Assembly (NCBI GenBank): GCA_933228675.1
Contig: OW121740.1
Span: 133,762,440 to 133,826,439 of the forward strand
DNA: 64,000 bases
Direction: 5' to 3'
Source of the DNA: Stomorhina lunata
Taxonomy: Eukaryota > Arthropoda > Insecta > Diptera > Rhiniidae
A model generated the notes under the pieces. That model did not search any database. It was given only the letters and a program-made list of their open reading frames with translations, and was not told where the DNA came from. Positions 1 to 11,165 of this stretch are shown here, piece by piece. Within the stretch, counting starts at the first letter, position 1. Every line of letters begins with the position of its first letter. A program made the position numbers and the translations under genes.

Positions 1-2510
1 TTAATCTATAAAAAAAATTTTACAAATACAATTTTTTCTATAGAAAAATTTTCGATATAAAATTCTTTCCATAAAAAAATTTTACATATAAAATTTTTAT
101 GAGAAATTTTTTTATAGAAAAATTTTCCATTTTAAAATTTTTGCTGTAGAAACATTTTCAATATTAAAGTTTTTTCTATACAAATATTTTCGATATACAA
201 TTTTTTCTATAGAAAATTTTTTGATATAAACTTTTTTCTACAGAAAAGTTTTTAAAATAATAAAAAATTTTCTATATACATTTTTTCTATAGAAAAATTT
301 CCTATTCTTATAAAAATTAGCAGTTTAAAACAATTTTCTGAAAAAAAATAACTTTTTGAAAAATTTCCTATCAAAATAAGAAATTTTAAAAATCATGAAA
401 TCTCCTAAAAAAATTAAATTAAATTTCTGTTAAAATGTTTCTATAAAAATAAAAATTTCTATAAAACTAAGAAATTTTTTGATGCCCCAAAATTTTTGAT
501 AAACCTTTTCATAATATTTTTATTTTAGAAAAATTTTCCATATAAAATTTTATCTGTAGAAAAATTTTACAAATAAAATGTTTTCTACAAAAAAATTTTC
601 GATATAAAATTCATTCTATAGAAAAATTTTATATATAAAATTTTTCTATAGAAAAAATTTTATATCGAAAATTTTTTTGTAGAAAACATTTTATTTGTAA
701 AATTTTTCTACAGATAAAATTTATAAAATTTTTCTGTGAAATTTTTTATAGAAAAACTTTTCATTTCAAAATTTTTGCTGTAGAAATATTTTCAATATAA
801 TTTTTTTTCTATACAAACATTTTCGATATACAATTTTTTCTATAGAAAATTTTTTGATATAAACTTTTTTCTATAGGAAAGTTTTTGAAATAATAAAAAA
901 TTTTCTATATACATTTTTTCTATAGAAAAATTTTCTACTTTTTTTTTTTAAATTTCCTATAAAAATAAAAAATTTTCTGAAAAAAACAAACTTTTTAAAA
1001 AATTTCCTATCAAAATAAGAAATTTTGAAAAATAAGAAATCTCCTATAAAAAATTAAATTTCTGTTAAAATGTTCCTATAAAAATAAAAATTTCTATAAA
1101 GCTAACAATTTTTTTAAGAATTTTTGAAAAATTTCTCATTCAAATAAGAAATTTTTTAAAACTTTCCTTAAAAATAAGAAAATTTTGAAAATTTTCCTAT
1201 AAAAATAAGAAATTTTTGAAAAATTTCCTATAAAAATAAGAAATTTTGTGGAAAACTTCCTATAAAAAGAAGGATTTCTTGATAAATTTCCTCTAAAAAC
1301 AAGAATATTTTGAAAAATTTCCTATAAAAATAAGAAACTTTTGAAAAAGTTTCTATAAAAACAAGAAATTTTTCAAAAAGTTTTTGTTTTTAAAGGAAAT
1401 TTATCATTTAAATTTACTCTGAAAAATATATGAAATTTTCTATAAAAATAAGAATTTTTTTAAAAATTTTTTATAAAAATAATTTTTTTTTTTAATTTCC
1501 TATAAAAATAAGAAGTTTTAATAAAATTTTTGAAATCAAAAATTCCTATTTCTATAAAAATTAGCAGTTTTTTAAAAATTTCCTATGAAGTTTTTAAAAA
1601 ATTTCCCATAAAAATAAAAAATTTTCTGAAAAAAACAAATTTTTGAAAAATTTCCTATCAAAATAAGAAATTTTGAGATTTCTTACTCCTATAAAAAATT
1701 AAATTTCTGTTAAAATGTTCTATAAAAATAAAAATTTATATAAAACTAAGAAATTTTTTGAGAATTTTTGAAAAATTTCTCATTAGAATAAGAAATTTTA
1801 TAAAAATTTAATATAAAAATAAGAAATTTTTGAAAAATTTCATATAACAATAAGAAATTTTTTAAAAATTTCCTTAAAAATAAGAAAATTTTGAAAAATT
1901 TCCTATAAAAATAAGAAATTTTTGAAAAATTTCCTATAAAAATAAGAAATTTTTGAAAAATTTCCTATAAAAATAAGAAATTTTGTGCAAAGCTTCCTAT
2001 AAAAAGAAGGATTTCTTGATAAATTTCCTCTAAAAACAAGAATTTTTTGAAAAATTTCCTATAAAAATAAGAAACTTTTGAAAAAGTTTCTATAAAAATA
2101 TGAAATTATTCAAAAATTTTTTGTTTTTAAAGGAAATTTATCATTTAAATTTACTCTTAAAAATATATGATATTTTTGAAAAATTTCCTATAAAAAAAAA
2201 AAAAATTTTTTAAATTTAAAAAAAAAAATAAGAAATATTTTAAAAATTTCCTAAAAAATAAAAAATTAAAAAAAAAATTCCTATAAAAATAATTTTTTTT
2301 TTTAATTTCCTATAAAAATAAGAAGTTTTAATAAAATTTTTGAAATCAGAAATTTTTGATAAAAATAAGAAATGTTAAAAAAAATTCTTATAAAAATAAG
2401 AAATTTTTGGAAATTTTTAAAATTTTGCAAATTTTTAAAATTTTTGAAAATTTTGCTATAAAAATATAAAAATTTTGAAGAATTTCCTAAAAAACAATTG
2501 TATTTTTTTT
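1..2510. repeat. AT-rich palindromic minisatellite array S1 (about 31-bp unit)
   Basis: The first part is built on the palindromic core TTTTCTATAGAAAA with CGATATAAAA spacers. From about 1 kb it becomes a 31-bp unit made of TTTCCTATAAAAATAAG followed by AAATTTTTGAAAAA. Longer blocks are repeated too: the phrase TTTCTGTTAAAATG recurs near 426, 1061 and 1706 (about 635-645 bp apart), and a CCTCTAAAAACAAGAA block recurs near 1275 and 2016. This indicates higher-order amplification. Units are noisy with many indels, so the array looks older than the one at 27-30 kb. The left end runs off the window. No coding potential. Confidence 0.85.
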
Positions 2511-2544
2511 TAAAACACTTTTCTATATTTTTTGAGGCTTTGAT

Positions 2545-2842
2545 TTGGCTGTCTTATATGACTTAGTGATATCGTTATATATTCTTTTTTATCACCATTT
2601 ATAAAACAGTTGAAGTGTTGAAGGATCATCTCCCTCATGCTCAAACGACTTTAAAAGGTTCTGGTCTTCAATTCATATTGGATGTAATTTTCTGGCTTTT
2701 GAATGAATCCCAATGATTTTAAACATTTGTAAATATGATTCCCAATAACAATGCAAATTCTTTTTGCATTATTACAACTCCTCATCTTCAATCTTTTTTG
2801 TTTGACCAGGCCTCTCCTTATCTTCTGTGCTGAAGTCACCAT
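2545..2842 (-). pseudogene. mariner-type transposase fragment (pseudogene)
   Basis: The minus strand reads a 63-residue frame ending LKSLGFIQKPENYIQYELKT, which resembles the mariner transposase segment usually written GxIQKxxNWVPYELK. After one stop the same frame continues with LSMREMILQHF and INGDKKEYITI, matching the family's LxxCExLLxR and TGDEKW blocks. The D of NGDKKEY corresponds to the first catalytic Asp of the D,D34D triad. Only the end of the N-terminal domain and the start of the catalytic domain remain. The other two catalytic residues are absent because the relic runs into satellite S1. Identification is by motif resemblance only, not by a search. Confidence 0.55.
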
Positions 2843-3235
2843 TTTTAAATTGCGTATATCGAATCTAAATAATTAAACAGCCGTTTTTTTCAAATCAAAT
2901 AAGTTTTCAGACTACGATTGAAAAATGGGTGTATTTATCCTTTAGCGTCTATCGAATGTTAAATATTACAAATTATAAAAACTACTATGTATGTGATAGT
3001 TGTACCATATGTTGCCTTAATCGGGTTATCAACTCGTAGACAAACTATAAGTTTGCAAATATTTAAAACTACAATAAATTTGCGTATATTCTAAAATTTA
3101 CTATAAATAAGAACAGATATTCGTCATCTTGTTTCTTAAGTCTTTTGTTTTATCCAAAAATAAAAAAATGATCGGAATGTGAATATTATTCAAAACGAAA
3201 TATTTTCACTTGATCTTAGTATATTAATTTAGTGA
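2843..3235. other. AT-rich interval without recognised gene
   Basis: Short region between the mariner relic and the first hammerhead repeat. The only notable item is an exact copy of the 16-mer CTTAAGTCTTTTGTTT at 3135-3150, which recurs elsewhere in the window. No coding or RNA signal is visible. Confidence 0.5.
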
Positions 3236-3406
3236 TAAAAGCCAAATATGTTTGTAGGGCCCACCAATTCCTCGACAGGTTTTAATAGTTGGTTAGGCCA
3301 TCATCTGCAGGAGGAGTATCCCTACTAGCAGACAGGTCGAAACTTCGCATTTTTACCTATTTTACAAACACAATTATTATAAATTATGTTTGTAAAGCAA
3401 ATGTAA
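3236..3406 (-). mobile_element. decayed copy of the hammerhead-bearing repeat (family C, copy 1)
   Basis: Shares with the other family C copies the end of the head segment (AAAGCCAAATATGTTTG), the hammerhead region, and the downstream phrase about a GACAGGTCGAAACTTCGCAT block and ACAAACACAATTATTATAAA. It is the most diverged of the long copies. The sense strand is taken as minus because that is the strand on which the ribozyme motif reads. Confidence 0.5.
3267..3316 (-). ncRNA. degenerate hammerhead ribozyme motif (copy H1)
   Basis: Read on the minus strand, stem I halves (CTCCTC and GAGGAATT), the stem II 5' arm and loop (GATGG, CCTAACCAA) and a GTC triplet are recognisable. The CTGANGA box is interrupted and the GAAA box has changed to AAAA, so it should not cleave. 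It is called only because intact homologous positions are seen in the other copies. Confidence 0.4.
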
Positions 3407-3920
3407 AGGCTCCTATTTCGTTTTCTATTTTTGATGTTGCACTTGATGCATCTCCACGATGCTTATTTCGACTCCTTTAAACTTCTCAACGAACTTAGTA
3501 GTTAACAAAAGATATTGAATTGAGATAGAGACAATTTGAAAAGCGCTGAAGCTTCCGAACTATTTTTAATAATTATCCAAGGTCGTATAATATCGGCAAA
3601 TAAATTTTAATCAAAACTATTATCCAGAATCAATTAAGAATACACAAGACTCTTATAGCTACTTTCGGATCGAAAGTATGGACTATGACGAGTTCTGAGG
3701 AAGAGTCGCTAAGAAGAAGGTAACTCTTTGTGCGCTAAAAATCGTTTTATAAGAAATACAAAATAAAGGTCGACCACTTAACTACTTTTTAATTTCTTAA
3801 GCAGATATATTTCAAATACGAACATTAAAAATATTCTGACCTATTTTGAAAAAAAAAAAAAAAACACTTTAATTAAGAAAAAAAAAATAGCATCTCCCAA
3901 ATGAATTTATCTTAATTTTT
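3407..3920. other. AT-rich interval without recognised gene
   Basis: No convincing reading frame, RNA gene or repeat. It contains poly(A) runs near 3848-3890 just before the family B element begins. A 63-residue frame overlapping the end of the hammerhead repeat is judged spurious. Confidence 0.5.
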
Positions 3921-4052
3921 TATACCCGCCATCAAAAAGAATGGGGGGTATATTGAGATTGTCATTCCGTTTGTAATTTAATTAATATTGGGTCAAAAAC
4001 AAAAAACGATATATATTCTGAATCCTTATGAAATTTTAAAACGATTGAGCAA

Positions 4053-4407
<355 letters not shown>

Positions 4408-5877
4408 TGAAATCACGATAACGCCTAAACAAAAGGAGCTAGCTCACTGAAGCTTAGTAAAAATATTCCTCATCTATGAGAAAATTTTGGTATTGAAATT
4501 GGGCAAAATCGGTTCACATTTGACCATAGCTCCCGTATAACCTCGTTTAGGCTAATTGCTTATTTATTAGTAAATGACAAATTATAGCAGCTATGCTGAT
4601 AAAATTTGGTATATAGAAGTTCTACATTAGCTCAAGGCAGCGTGTAAAATTTCATCAAAATCGGTTCACATTTAGCCATAGCTCCCATACAAAAAACTTA
4701 CGAAAACAGCCTAAACTTCACCTAAAATACACTTAAATGCCAATAAATCTAAAAGTATAATAGATATAACCACTTAATGTTGCACAAGAAAGTCTTATAT
4801 CAATGCCAGCCAGTGTGCAAAATTTTGTCGCAATCGGTCATTTGACCTAGCTCCCATATAATAAACTTACGAAAACACAAAAATTCAAAAAGAAAAGGGG
4901 ATTTATGTCCATCTGCCCGTCAGATAAAATCGTGATAGCTCCTTAACTACAAGAGCTACTAAGACTAAATTAGGCACAAGAAAGTCTTATGTCAATGCCA
5001 GCCAGTGCAAAATTTTGTCACAATCGGTCACCATTTGACCATAGCTCCCATATAAAAAACCTTATGGAAACACAAAAATACATAAAGAAAAGTTTGTTTA
5101 TGTCCGTCTGTCCGTCAGATAAAAGCACGATAGCGCCTTAACGAAAAGAGCTAGAGGGACAAAATTTTACAAAAGTATTTGGATGTCTTGAAAAAGACAT
5201 GTATGTTAAAAATGGACAAAATCGGTTCAAATTTAGTTAGAGCTCCCATATAACCCCGCCCTGGGAAACACATTAATGCTGATAAATTTAATACAATTGT
5301 AATAGCTATGACGATTAAATTTAAAATAGGGAAGTTTTATGCAATTTTTGATCAGTTTATCAAATTTTATAGGAATCAGTCCATATTTGACCTTAGCTTT
5401 TATATAAAAAACACTCACGGAAACCAAAAATGTTAGCAAAGGCCAGTTAAAAGCTATTAAATTAGAAACTATGATAGCTATGGCCACTAAATTTTGCAAG
5501 AATAAGCTCTATATATACCAGCCACTGTGTAAAATTTTGTTACAATCGGTCAACATTTGGCTATAATTGTTATGTATATATAACATCCCCTTTTTATATC
5601 TACAATCAAAAAGATTTGGAGGTACATTCTTTATATTAAGATTGTACCTATGAAATTATATAGGCATCAATCAATGTTCAGCCCAGACTTTATATATGAT
5701 GAATGCATTAGGAACTCATAACGAAATATATGGACCTGCCGTATTACTATTAACGTGTTTAGCCTAACTACATATTAATCACAACGAAAAGTATTTAACA
5801 ACTTATTAATGTAAAACTATACCCGGTTGTGAGACCGAATTTTGATCAATGTAAATACTGGGGAACTTTGTGAACCG

Positions 5878-5944
5878 CCGTGGTATAGCAGGTAAGACAT
5901 CCGCCTAGCATACCAGAGGCCCAAGTTCAATCCCCGGCCAGATT
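5878..5944 (+). promoter_or_regulatory. internal Pol III promoter (A and B boxes) of the SINE head
   Basis: TGGTATAGCAGG fits the A-box consensus TRGYNNANNNGG and GTTCAATCC fits the B-box consensus GWTCRANNC, about 30 bp apart. Both sit in a tRNA-like fold. The boxes are intact although the anticodon arm is not, so transcription is possible in principle. Confidence 0.65.
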
Positions 5945-6169
5945 CACTTGAAAAAAAATAAATTTTTAAAAAAGCGGCGGTTCACCTCATAACTCAGCTA
6001 GCCACTGGTTATTGAGTATTAGGCTATGAAAAACTTCTCTAACTAATGCATTTGCCGTTCGGAGCCGGCGTTAAAACGTAGGTCCCTTTCAATGAGTTTA
6101 AAAATAGAATCGGATGCAGCTCATTGTCTGAGAGAAGTACCCCTTGTTCCAATTGGAATGTTGTCGGGG

Positions 6170-6238
<69 letters not shown>
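6170..6238. repeat. (TA)n microsatellite forming the SINE tail
   Basis: About 34 TA dinucleotides with one C interruption. It ends exactly at the 3' copy of the 14-bp target duplication, so it is the tail of the SINE rather than an independent microsatellite. Confidence 0.9.
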
Positions 6239-6240
<2 letters not shown>

Positions 6241-6479
6241 AATACTGGGGAAACCACTAAAATATTTTTAAATGTTGAACTATAAAGCTACGGCAACCGA
6301 ATTTAGTCCAAAGGTTTTACCAACAATAAAAATTAGCTTAGCGATTTTTTTCAGTTTTGGTCCAGATTTTGAATTAGCTGCACCCTTGTAGATATATGAG
6401 ATATGTTTCTAAACTTAACACAACTTGATGGTGGGTATACAAGATTCGGCACAGCCGAATATAACACTCTTACTTGTTT

Positions 6480-7519
6480 AATTATTAAAACAAAATTCTT
6501 CGGGGTAATACATTGCCTCAGTACTTTCAAATTCCATGGGAATTATTCAGACAAGTGTCGCATATTTTTATTAAAAGTTACAGCTTGTTAAACTATACAT
6601 AGATTATCATTACAGTTACCAACATATTTTACATTTTTTTTTTTTTTTTTCAACAAAATCCCATTAAAATCTTATATAACACATAATTATAAACATCGTT
6701 AAAATAATTCAATAAATCTTCTTCTGCAATTATACCAACATATTTTTGCTCACAAATCTCTACTATTTTTGCTTCTCATCTGACACATTTAACCTACTAT
6801 TACAACAGGCAGCAGCAGCTACTGTCAACGGCTAAAAACATACAAACAAAAAGTGAAGACTACTACGGTTAAATAACAAGAAGTTCAAAAGAAAAAAATA
6901 TATATAGAGATACTTGAACATCTTAAAAAACAAAAAGTGAATGTTAACTGCAACAATCACCTTTACTTTTCAATATTTCAAATCAATTCATCATTTACAA
7001 GATAAATCAGCTTTTTTTTTTGAGTTTTGCTTTTATTTGTTAACAGCTAAATCTCATCTTCAAATATGATTAATATCTTATTATATTAACTACCATCATA
7101 CTCGTTTATAGGAAAGAAAATAAGTGAAACGAAAATCATTTTACTTTTAATTTTTTTTATTCCAGTCAATAGTTTAATTGTTTAATAGCTTGGGGTTTTA
7201 TTACTTATAAGATTGGAAATTTCTTTCTAAATTTTTTTGATATCTAACCTGCATCATTTAATTTCATGCTGGGTTTAAGAGGTGTTTTGAAAGTTAAATT
7301 AAATTATAGATTTCGTTACACTTTTTGCTGCTGGTAGTCTAAAGTACGTTTCCTCTACTAAATATGATTAGTATTTTTTTGGTTTATTATTATTTCATTA
7401 CTTTCTTGAAATTTTCGTATTAAAAAATGATAAATCAATGTTAAGTAGTTTTAAAAAGATATTTACTATTTATTGTAATATATGTCTCTATTCAAATCGA
7501 ATAATTTTATTTAAAACAT
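6480..7519. other. AT-rich interval, weak exon-like patch only
   Basis: Mostly low-complexity AT sequence with a T16 run near 6634. Near 6800-6890 a CTATTACAACAG followed by GCAGCAGCAGCTACTGTC and AAAAAGTGAAG resembles a 3' splice site entering a fly 5'-UTR-type exon. No matching donor or reading frame was found, so no gene is called. Confidence 0.35.
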
Positions 7520-7600
7520 GTCACCTGGTCTATGAAAAGGTGGCTTATGACTCAAAAACAAAATTTCGAAAAATTACCAAATTTTTCGAAATTTTTTTAA
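7520..7600 (+). mobile_element. short MITE-like repeat (family H copy 1)
   Basis: The stretch GTCACCTGGTCTATGA, AAGGTGGCTTATGACTC, AAAAACAAAATTTCGAAAAA is matched by a second copy at 30.7 kb, where it forms a fold-back with both arms present. Only one arm plus the AATTTTTCGAAATTTTT core is seen here. Superfamily not recognised. Confidence 0.5.
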
Positions 7601-7920
7601 ATTTTAGGTCTTTTCGCTTTTTTAATATCCTTTCCGAGCTTCTCTACGTGTGAGTCTACAGTTTTTCGGATAATGGCTTTCATTGTTGTGTCTTAAGGGC
7701 CTTCCTAATGTGTTACCTATTCAGTTTTACTTCAGCTTCAAGACATTTGAATAGAATGGTGGTAAGTCTGTTAACGCCCATAGTCTGCCAATTAGATTGT
7801 ATTAGTGAAAGTTTGCAAATGAAGTATGAGATGCTGAGCCCCTTAATGTCAATCAATGTCTGACAACATTCTTTCATTTGAAAAAAAAAGGCTGACGAAA
7901 GTTATCGATGAAACTGAATA
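7601..7920. other. unique interval without recognised gene
   Basis: Somewhat less AT-rich than its surroundings, with no supported reading frame, RNA or repeat. It runs directly into the satellite at its right end. Confidence 0.45.
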
Positions 7921-9960
7921 TAATGAAAAAAATTCTATAGAAAAATTTTTCTATATAAAAATTTTTATAATGAAAAATTTTCCAATTCAATAGGAAAATT
8001 TTTATAATGAAAACATTTCCATTGAAAAAATTTTATAATGAAAAATTTTCTAGACAAAAATTTTTATGATCAACATTTTCAATAGCAAAATTTTTCAATA
8101 AAAAATTTTTGTAATGAAAACTTTTCTATTGAAAAATTTTTATAATGAAAAATTTTAAATAGAAAAATTTTCTATGGAAACATTTTTATAATGAAAAATT
8201 GTCTATAGAAACATTTTTGTAATGAAATATTTCTATAGTAACATTTTATAATGAACAATTTTGAATAGAACAATTTTTATAATAAAACATGTTTCATAGA
8301 AAAAATGTTTCAAAAAAAATTTCTATAGAAACATTTTTTATATTTTCTAAATAAATTTTCATAATAAAAACTCTTCTACAGAAAATTTTTTATATTGAAA
8401 AATGTTCTATAGAAAATTTTTTATAATGAAAACTTTTCTATAGAAACATTTTTATAATGAAAAATTTTCTATAGAAAAATTTGTATAATGAAAAACTTTA
8501 CATAGTAAAATTTTTATAGTGAAACATTTTCTATAGAAAAATTTTTATACAAGCAATATTCTATAGAAAAATTTGTATAATAAAAAATTTTCTATAAAAA
8601 AAATGTAATGAAAATTTTTCTATAGAAAAAATTTTTTTAATGAAAAATTTTCCATACAAAATTTTTTATAATGAAAAATTTTCTATACAAAATTTTCTAT
8701 AGAAAAATTTTTATATTGAAAAATTTGTTATAATGAAAATTTTCTATAAAAAATTTTTATAATGAAAAATTTTCTATGAAAAATTTTTATAATGAAATAT
8801 TTTCTATAAAAAATTTTTATAATGAAAAATTTTCTATAAAAAATTTTTATAATGAAAAATTTTCTATAGGAAAATTTTTATAATGAAACATTTTCTATAG
8901 CAAAATTTTTATAATGAAAACTTTTTATGTTGAAAATTTTCTATAGATAAATTTTTATGTTGAAAATTTTCTACAGCAAAATTTTTATAAAAAAAAAAAA
9001 TTATACAAAAATTTTATAATGAAAAATTTTCTATAGAAAAGCTTTTGTAATGAAAAATTTTCTAAAGAACAATTGTTAAAATGAAAAATTTTCTATCGAA
9101 AAATTTTTATAATGAAAAATTTTCTATCGAAAGATATTTATAATAAAAAATTTTCTATAGAAAAATTTTCATAATATAAAAAATTTTCTTAACAAAAACT
9201 TTCATCATAAAAAATTTTCTATAGAAAAAATTTTTATAATGAAAACTTTCTATAGAAAAATTTTTATAATGAAAATTTTCTATAGAAAAATTTTTCTAAT
9301 CAAAAATTTTCTATAGAGAAATATTTATACTAAAAAATGTTCTACAGAAAAATTTTTATAATGAAAAATTTTCTACAGAAAAATATTTTTAATGAAAAAT
9401 ATTCTTTAGACAAATTTTAATAATAAAAAATTTTCTATAGAAAAATTTTTGTAATGAAATATTTTCTAGAGAAAAATTTATAAAATTAAAAAATTTCTAT
9501 AGAAAAATTTTTTATAATGAAAATTTTATTTATAGAAAAAGAAATTTTCTATAGAAAAATTTTTTATAATGAAAAATTTTCTTTAGAAATTTTTTATAAT
9601 GAAAAATTTTTTTATAGAAAAATTTTATAGAAAAATCTTGTATAGAAATATTTTTTATAATAAATAATTTTTTATAATGAAAAATTTTCTACAGAAAAAT
9701 TTTTATATTGAAAACTTTTGTACAGAAAATTTTTTTTAAAGAAAAATTTTGTATAGCAAACATTTTATAAAAAAAAAAAATTAGAATGAAAATCTTTACA
9801 TAGAAAAATTTTTATAATGAAAATTTTTCCTTGAAAAAATTTTTATAATGATAAATTTAAAAAAAAATTTAATGAACAATTTTCTATAGAAAAAGTTTTA
9901 ATAAAAAATTTTCTATAGAAAAATGTTTGTAATAGAAACATTTTTATAATGAAAAATTTC
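7921..9960. repeat. 31-bp palindromic minisatellite array S2 (ATAATG spacer)
   Basis: Tandem units of about 31 bp: core TTTTCTATAGAAAA followed by ATTTTTATAATGAAAAA. The spacer hexamer ATAATG distinguishes it from the ATATCG spacer of the 27-30 kb array although the core is the same. Many single-base changes, indels and half-units make it moderately old. No coding content. Confidence 0.9.
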
Positions 9961-11165
9961 ATTTTACAAAAGCCAGACTTAAATTACTTGTTCGTTATGC
10001 TAATGTTGCTATATTACCAACACTCTTCTTTTATCACTTAATTTCTTGTAAGCCCCACTGTGCATTAATAAAAATTAATATATTTAATATTTAAAATAAT
10101 ATAAATCGTAGCAATTTTATATGAAATTACTTTTATTTAATCATTTTAATAAATTTCTGTTCTTGAGATTTTAATAGAACATTTATTTGATTCAAACTAT
10201 TTGTGGCAATGAATTTGTTTACACTTTTGCATTTATTTTTTTTGCTCCGGTAGCGGCGTTAGAAATATAATTTTTAAAAAAATATAATCATAAAAACGTG
10301 ACATGGTAGTAATTGTTATTTTATAAGAACAAAATTATAAGACATTAGATATTTTTTGTTCACACAAAGACAACAACTAAATGTAAAGCAAATACAAAAT
10401 ACTTAACCAACAACTATAACAAATTCCAAGACCTGCTAAAAAATTAAATAAAAATTTCCTAAAATACTCTAGTTAACAGAAAAATTACAAAAATTTAAAA
10501 CAAAACTATAACTTAGTAAACTAAAACAAAAAATTATTAAAAAGAACTGCTAACTATTAGCAAGGTTAAAGTTACAACCACTGCAATGAATTGTCTGTTT
10601 TCAAGATAAAGAGTTAAGAAACTGAAAATCCAAATGAAAACCATCAAAAAATTGCAATGTCTTATAAACATCATAAAACGAAACAAATGAGTAATAAAAC
10701 TGAAACAAAAGACTTAAGACACAAACTCTAAATCATAAATTTTAAAGTTTATTTTATGTTTTTGTTGCTTTAACAAAAGATTTTTTGTTTCAAATTAGCC
10801 AAGAAGTAATTTTCAAGGAAGAATTTATTATTTATTTATGTATCTTTAATGTTATATAAAGCAACTATATTGCTTGTTTTTTTGCAATAATATTTTAAGA
10901 GAATGAATGGCATAAAAATCTAAACAAATGCAGCTGCCTTATTTCAAAAATATTTGTTTTATATAATAACGTAAGAAATGTATTATATAAAAATAATATG
11001 CTATAATAGTTAATAGAAAATGCTGGCTAATTTAAAGTTATATAAATAGCACACTCCAAAATTGTTGACTTTATATGTATTTACAAACTCAAAAAATACA
11101 AGAATTTTTACCGTAAAATTAAAAAGTGTTTCGAATAAAATAAACATATACTATCCCATTCATTT
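9961..11165. other. unique AT-rich interval
   Basis: No gene, RNA or dispersed repeat recognised. It contains one exact copy of the AAACAAAAGACTTAAG 16-mer (minus-strand orientation of CTTAAGTCTTTTGTTT) at 10703-10718. Confidence 0.5.

Larger units (their letters stand above)
5866..6238 (+). mobile_element. tRNA-derived SINE with 14-bp target-site duplication
   Basis: The element is bounded by the direct repeat TAAATACTGGGGAA at 5852-5865 and 6239-6252. The head carries RNA polymerase III promoter boxes: A-box TGGTATAGCAGG at about 5882 and B-box AGTTCAATCC at about 5923, spaced as in a tRNA. The region folds as a tRNA-like head ending CCCCGGCCA, and the position equivalent to the anticodon reads AGC, though the anticodon stem is decayed. 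The body is about 200 bp and the tail is (TA)n. It is nested in the family B element. SINE mobilisation by a LINE partner is known for the class; the partner is not identifiable here. Confidence 0.8.

Noticed and set aside
5878..5944. A functional tRNA gene
   Set aside because: The anticodon stem does not pair and the unit is enclosed with body and TA tail by a 14-bp target duplication, so it is a SINE head.
6800..6890. A 5'-UTR exon starting after CTATTACAACAG
   Set aside because: Plausible acceptor and exon-like composition, but no donor, no reading frame and no partner exon in the window.
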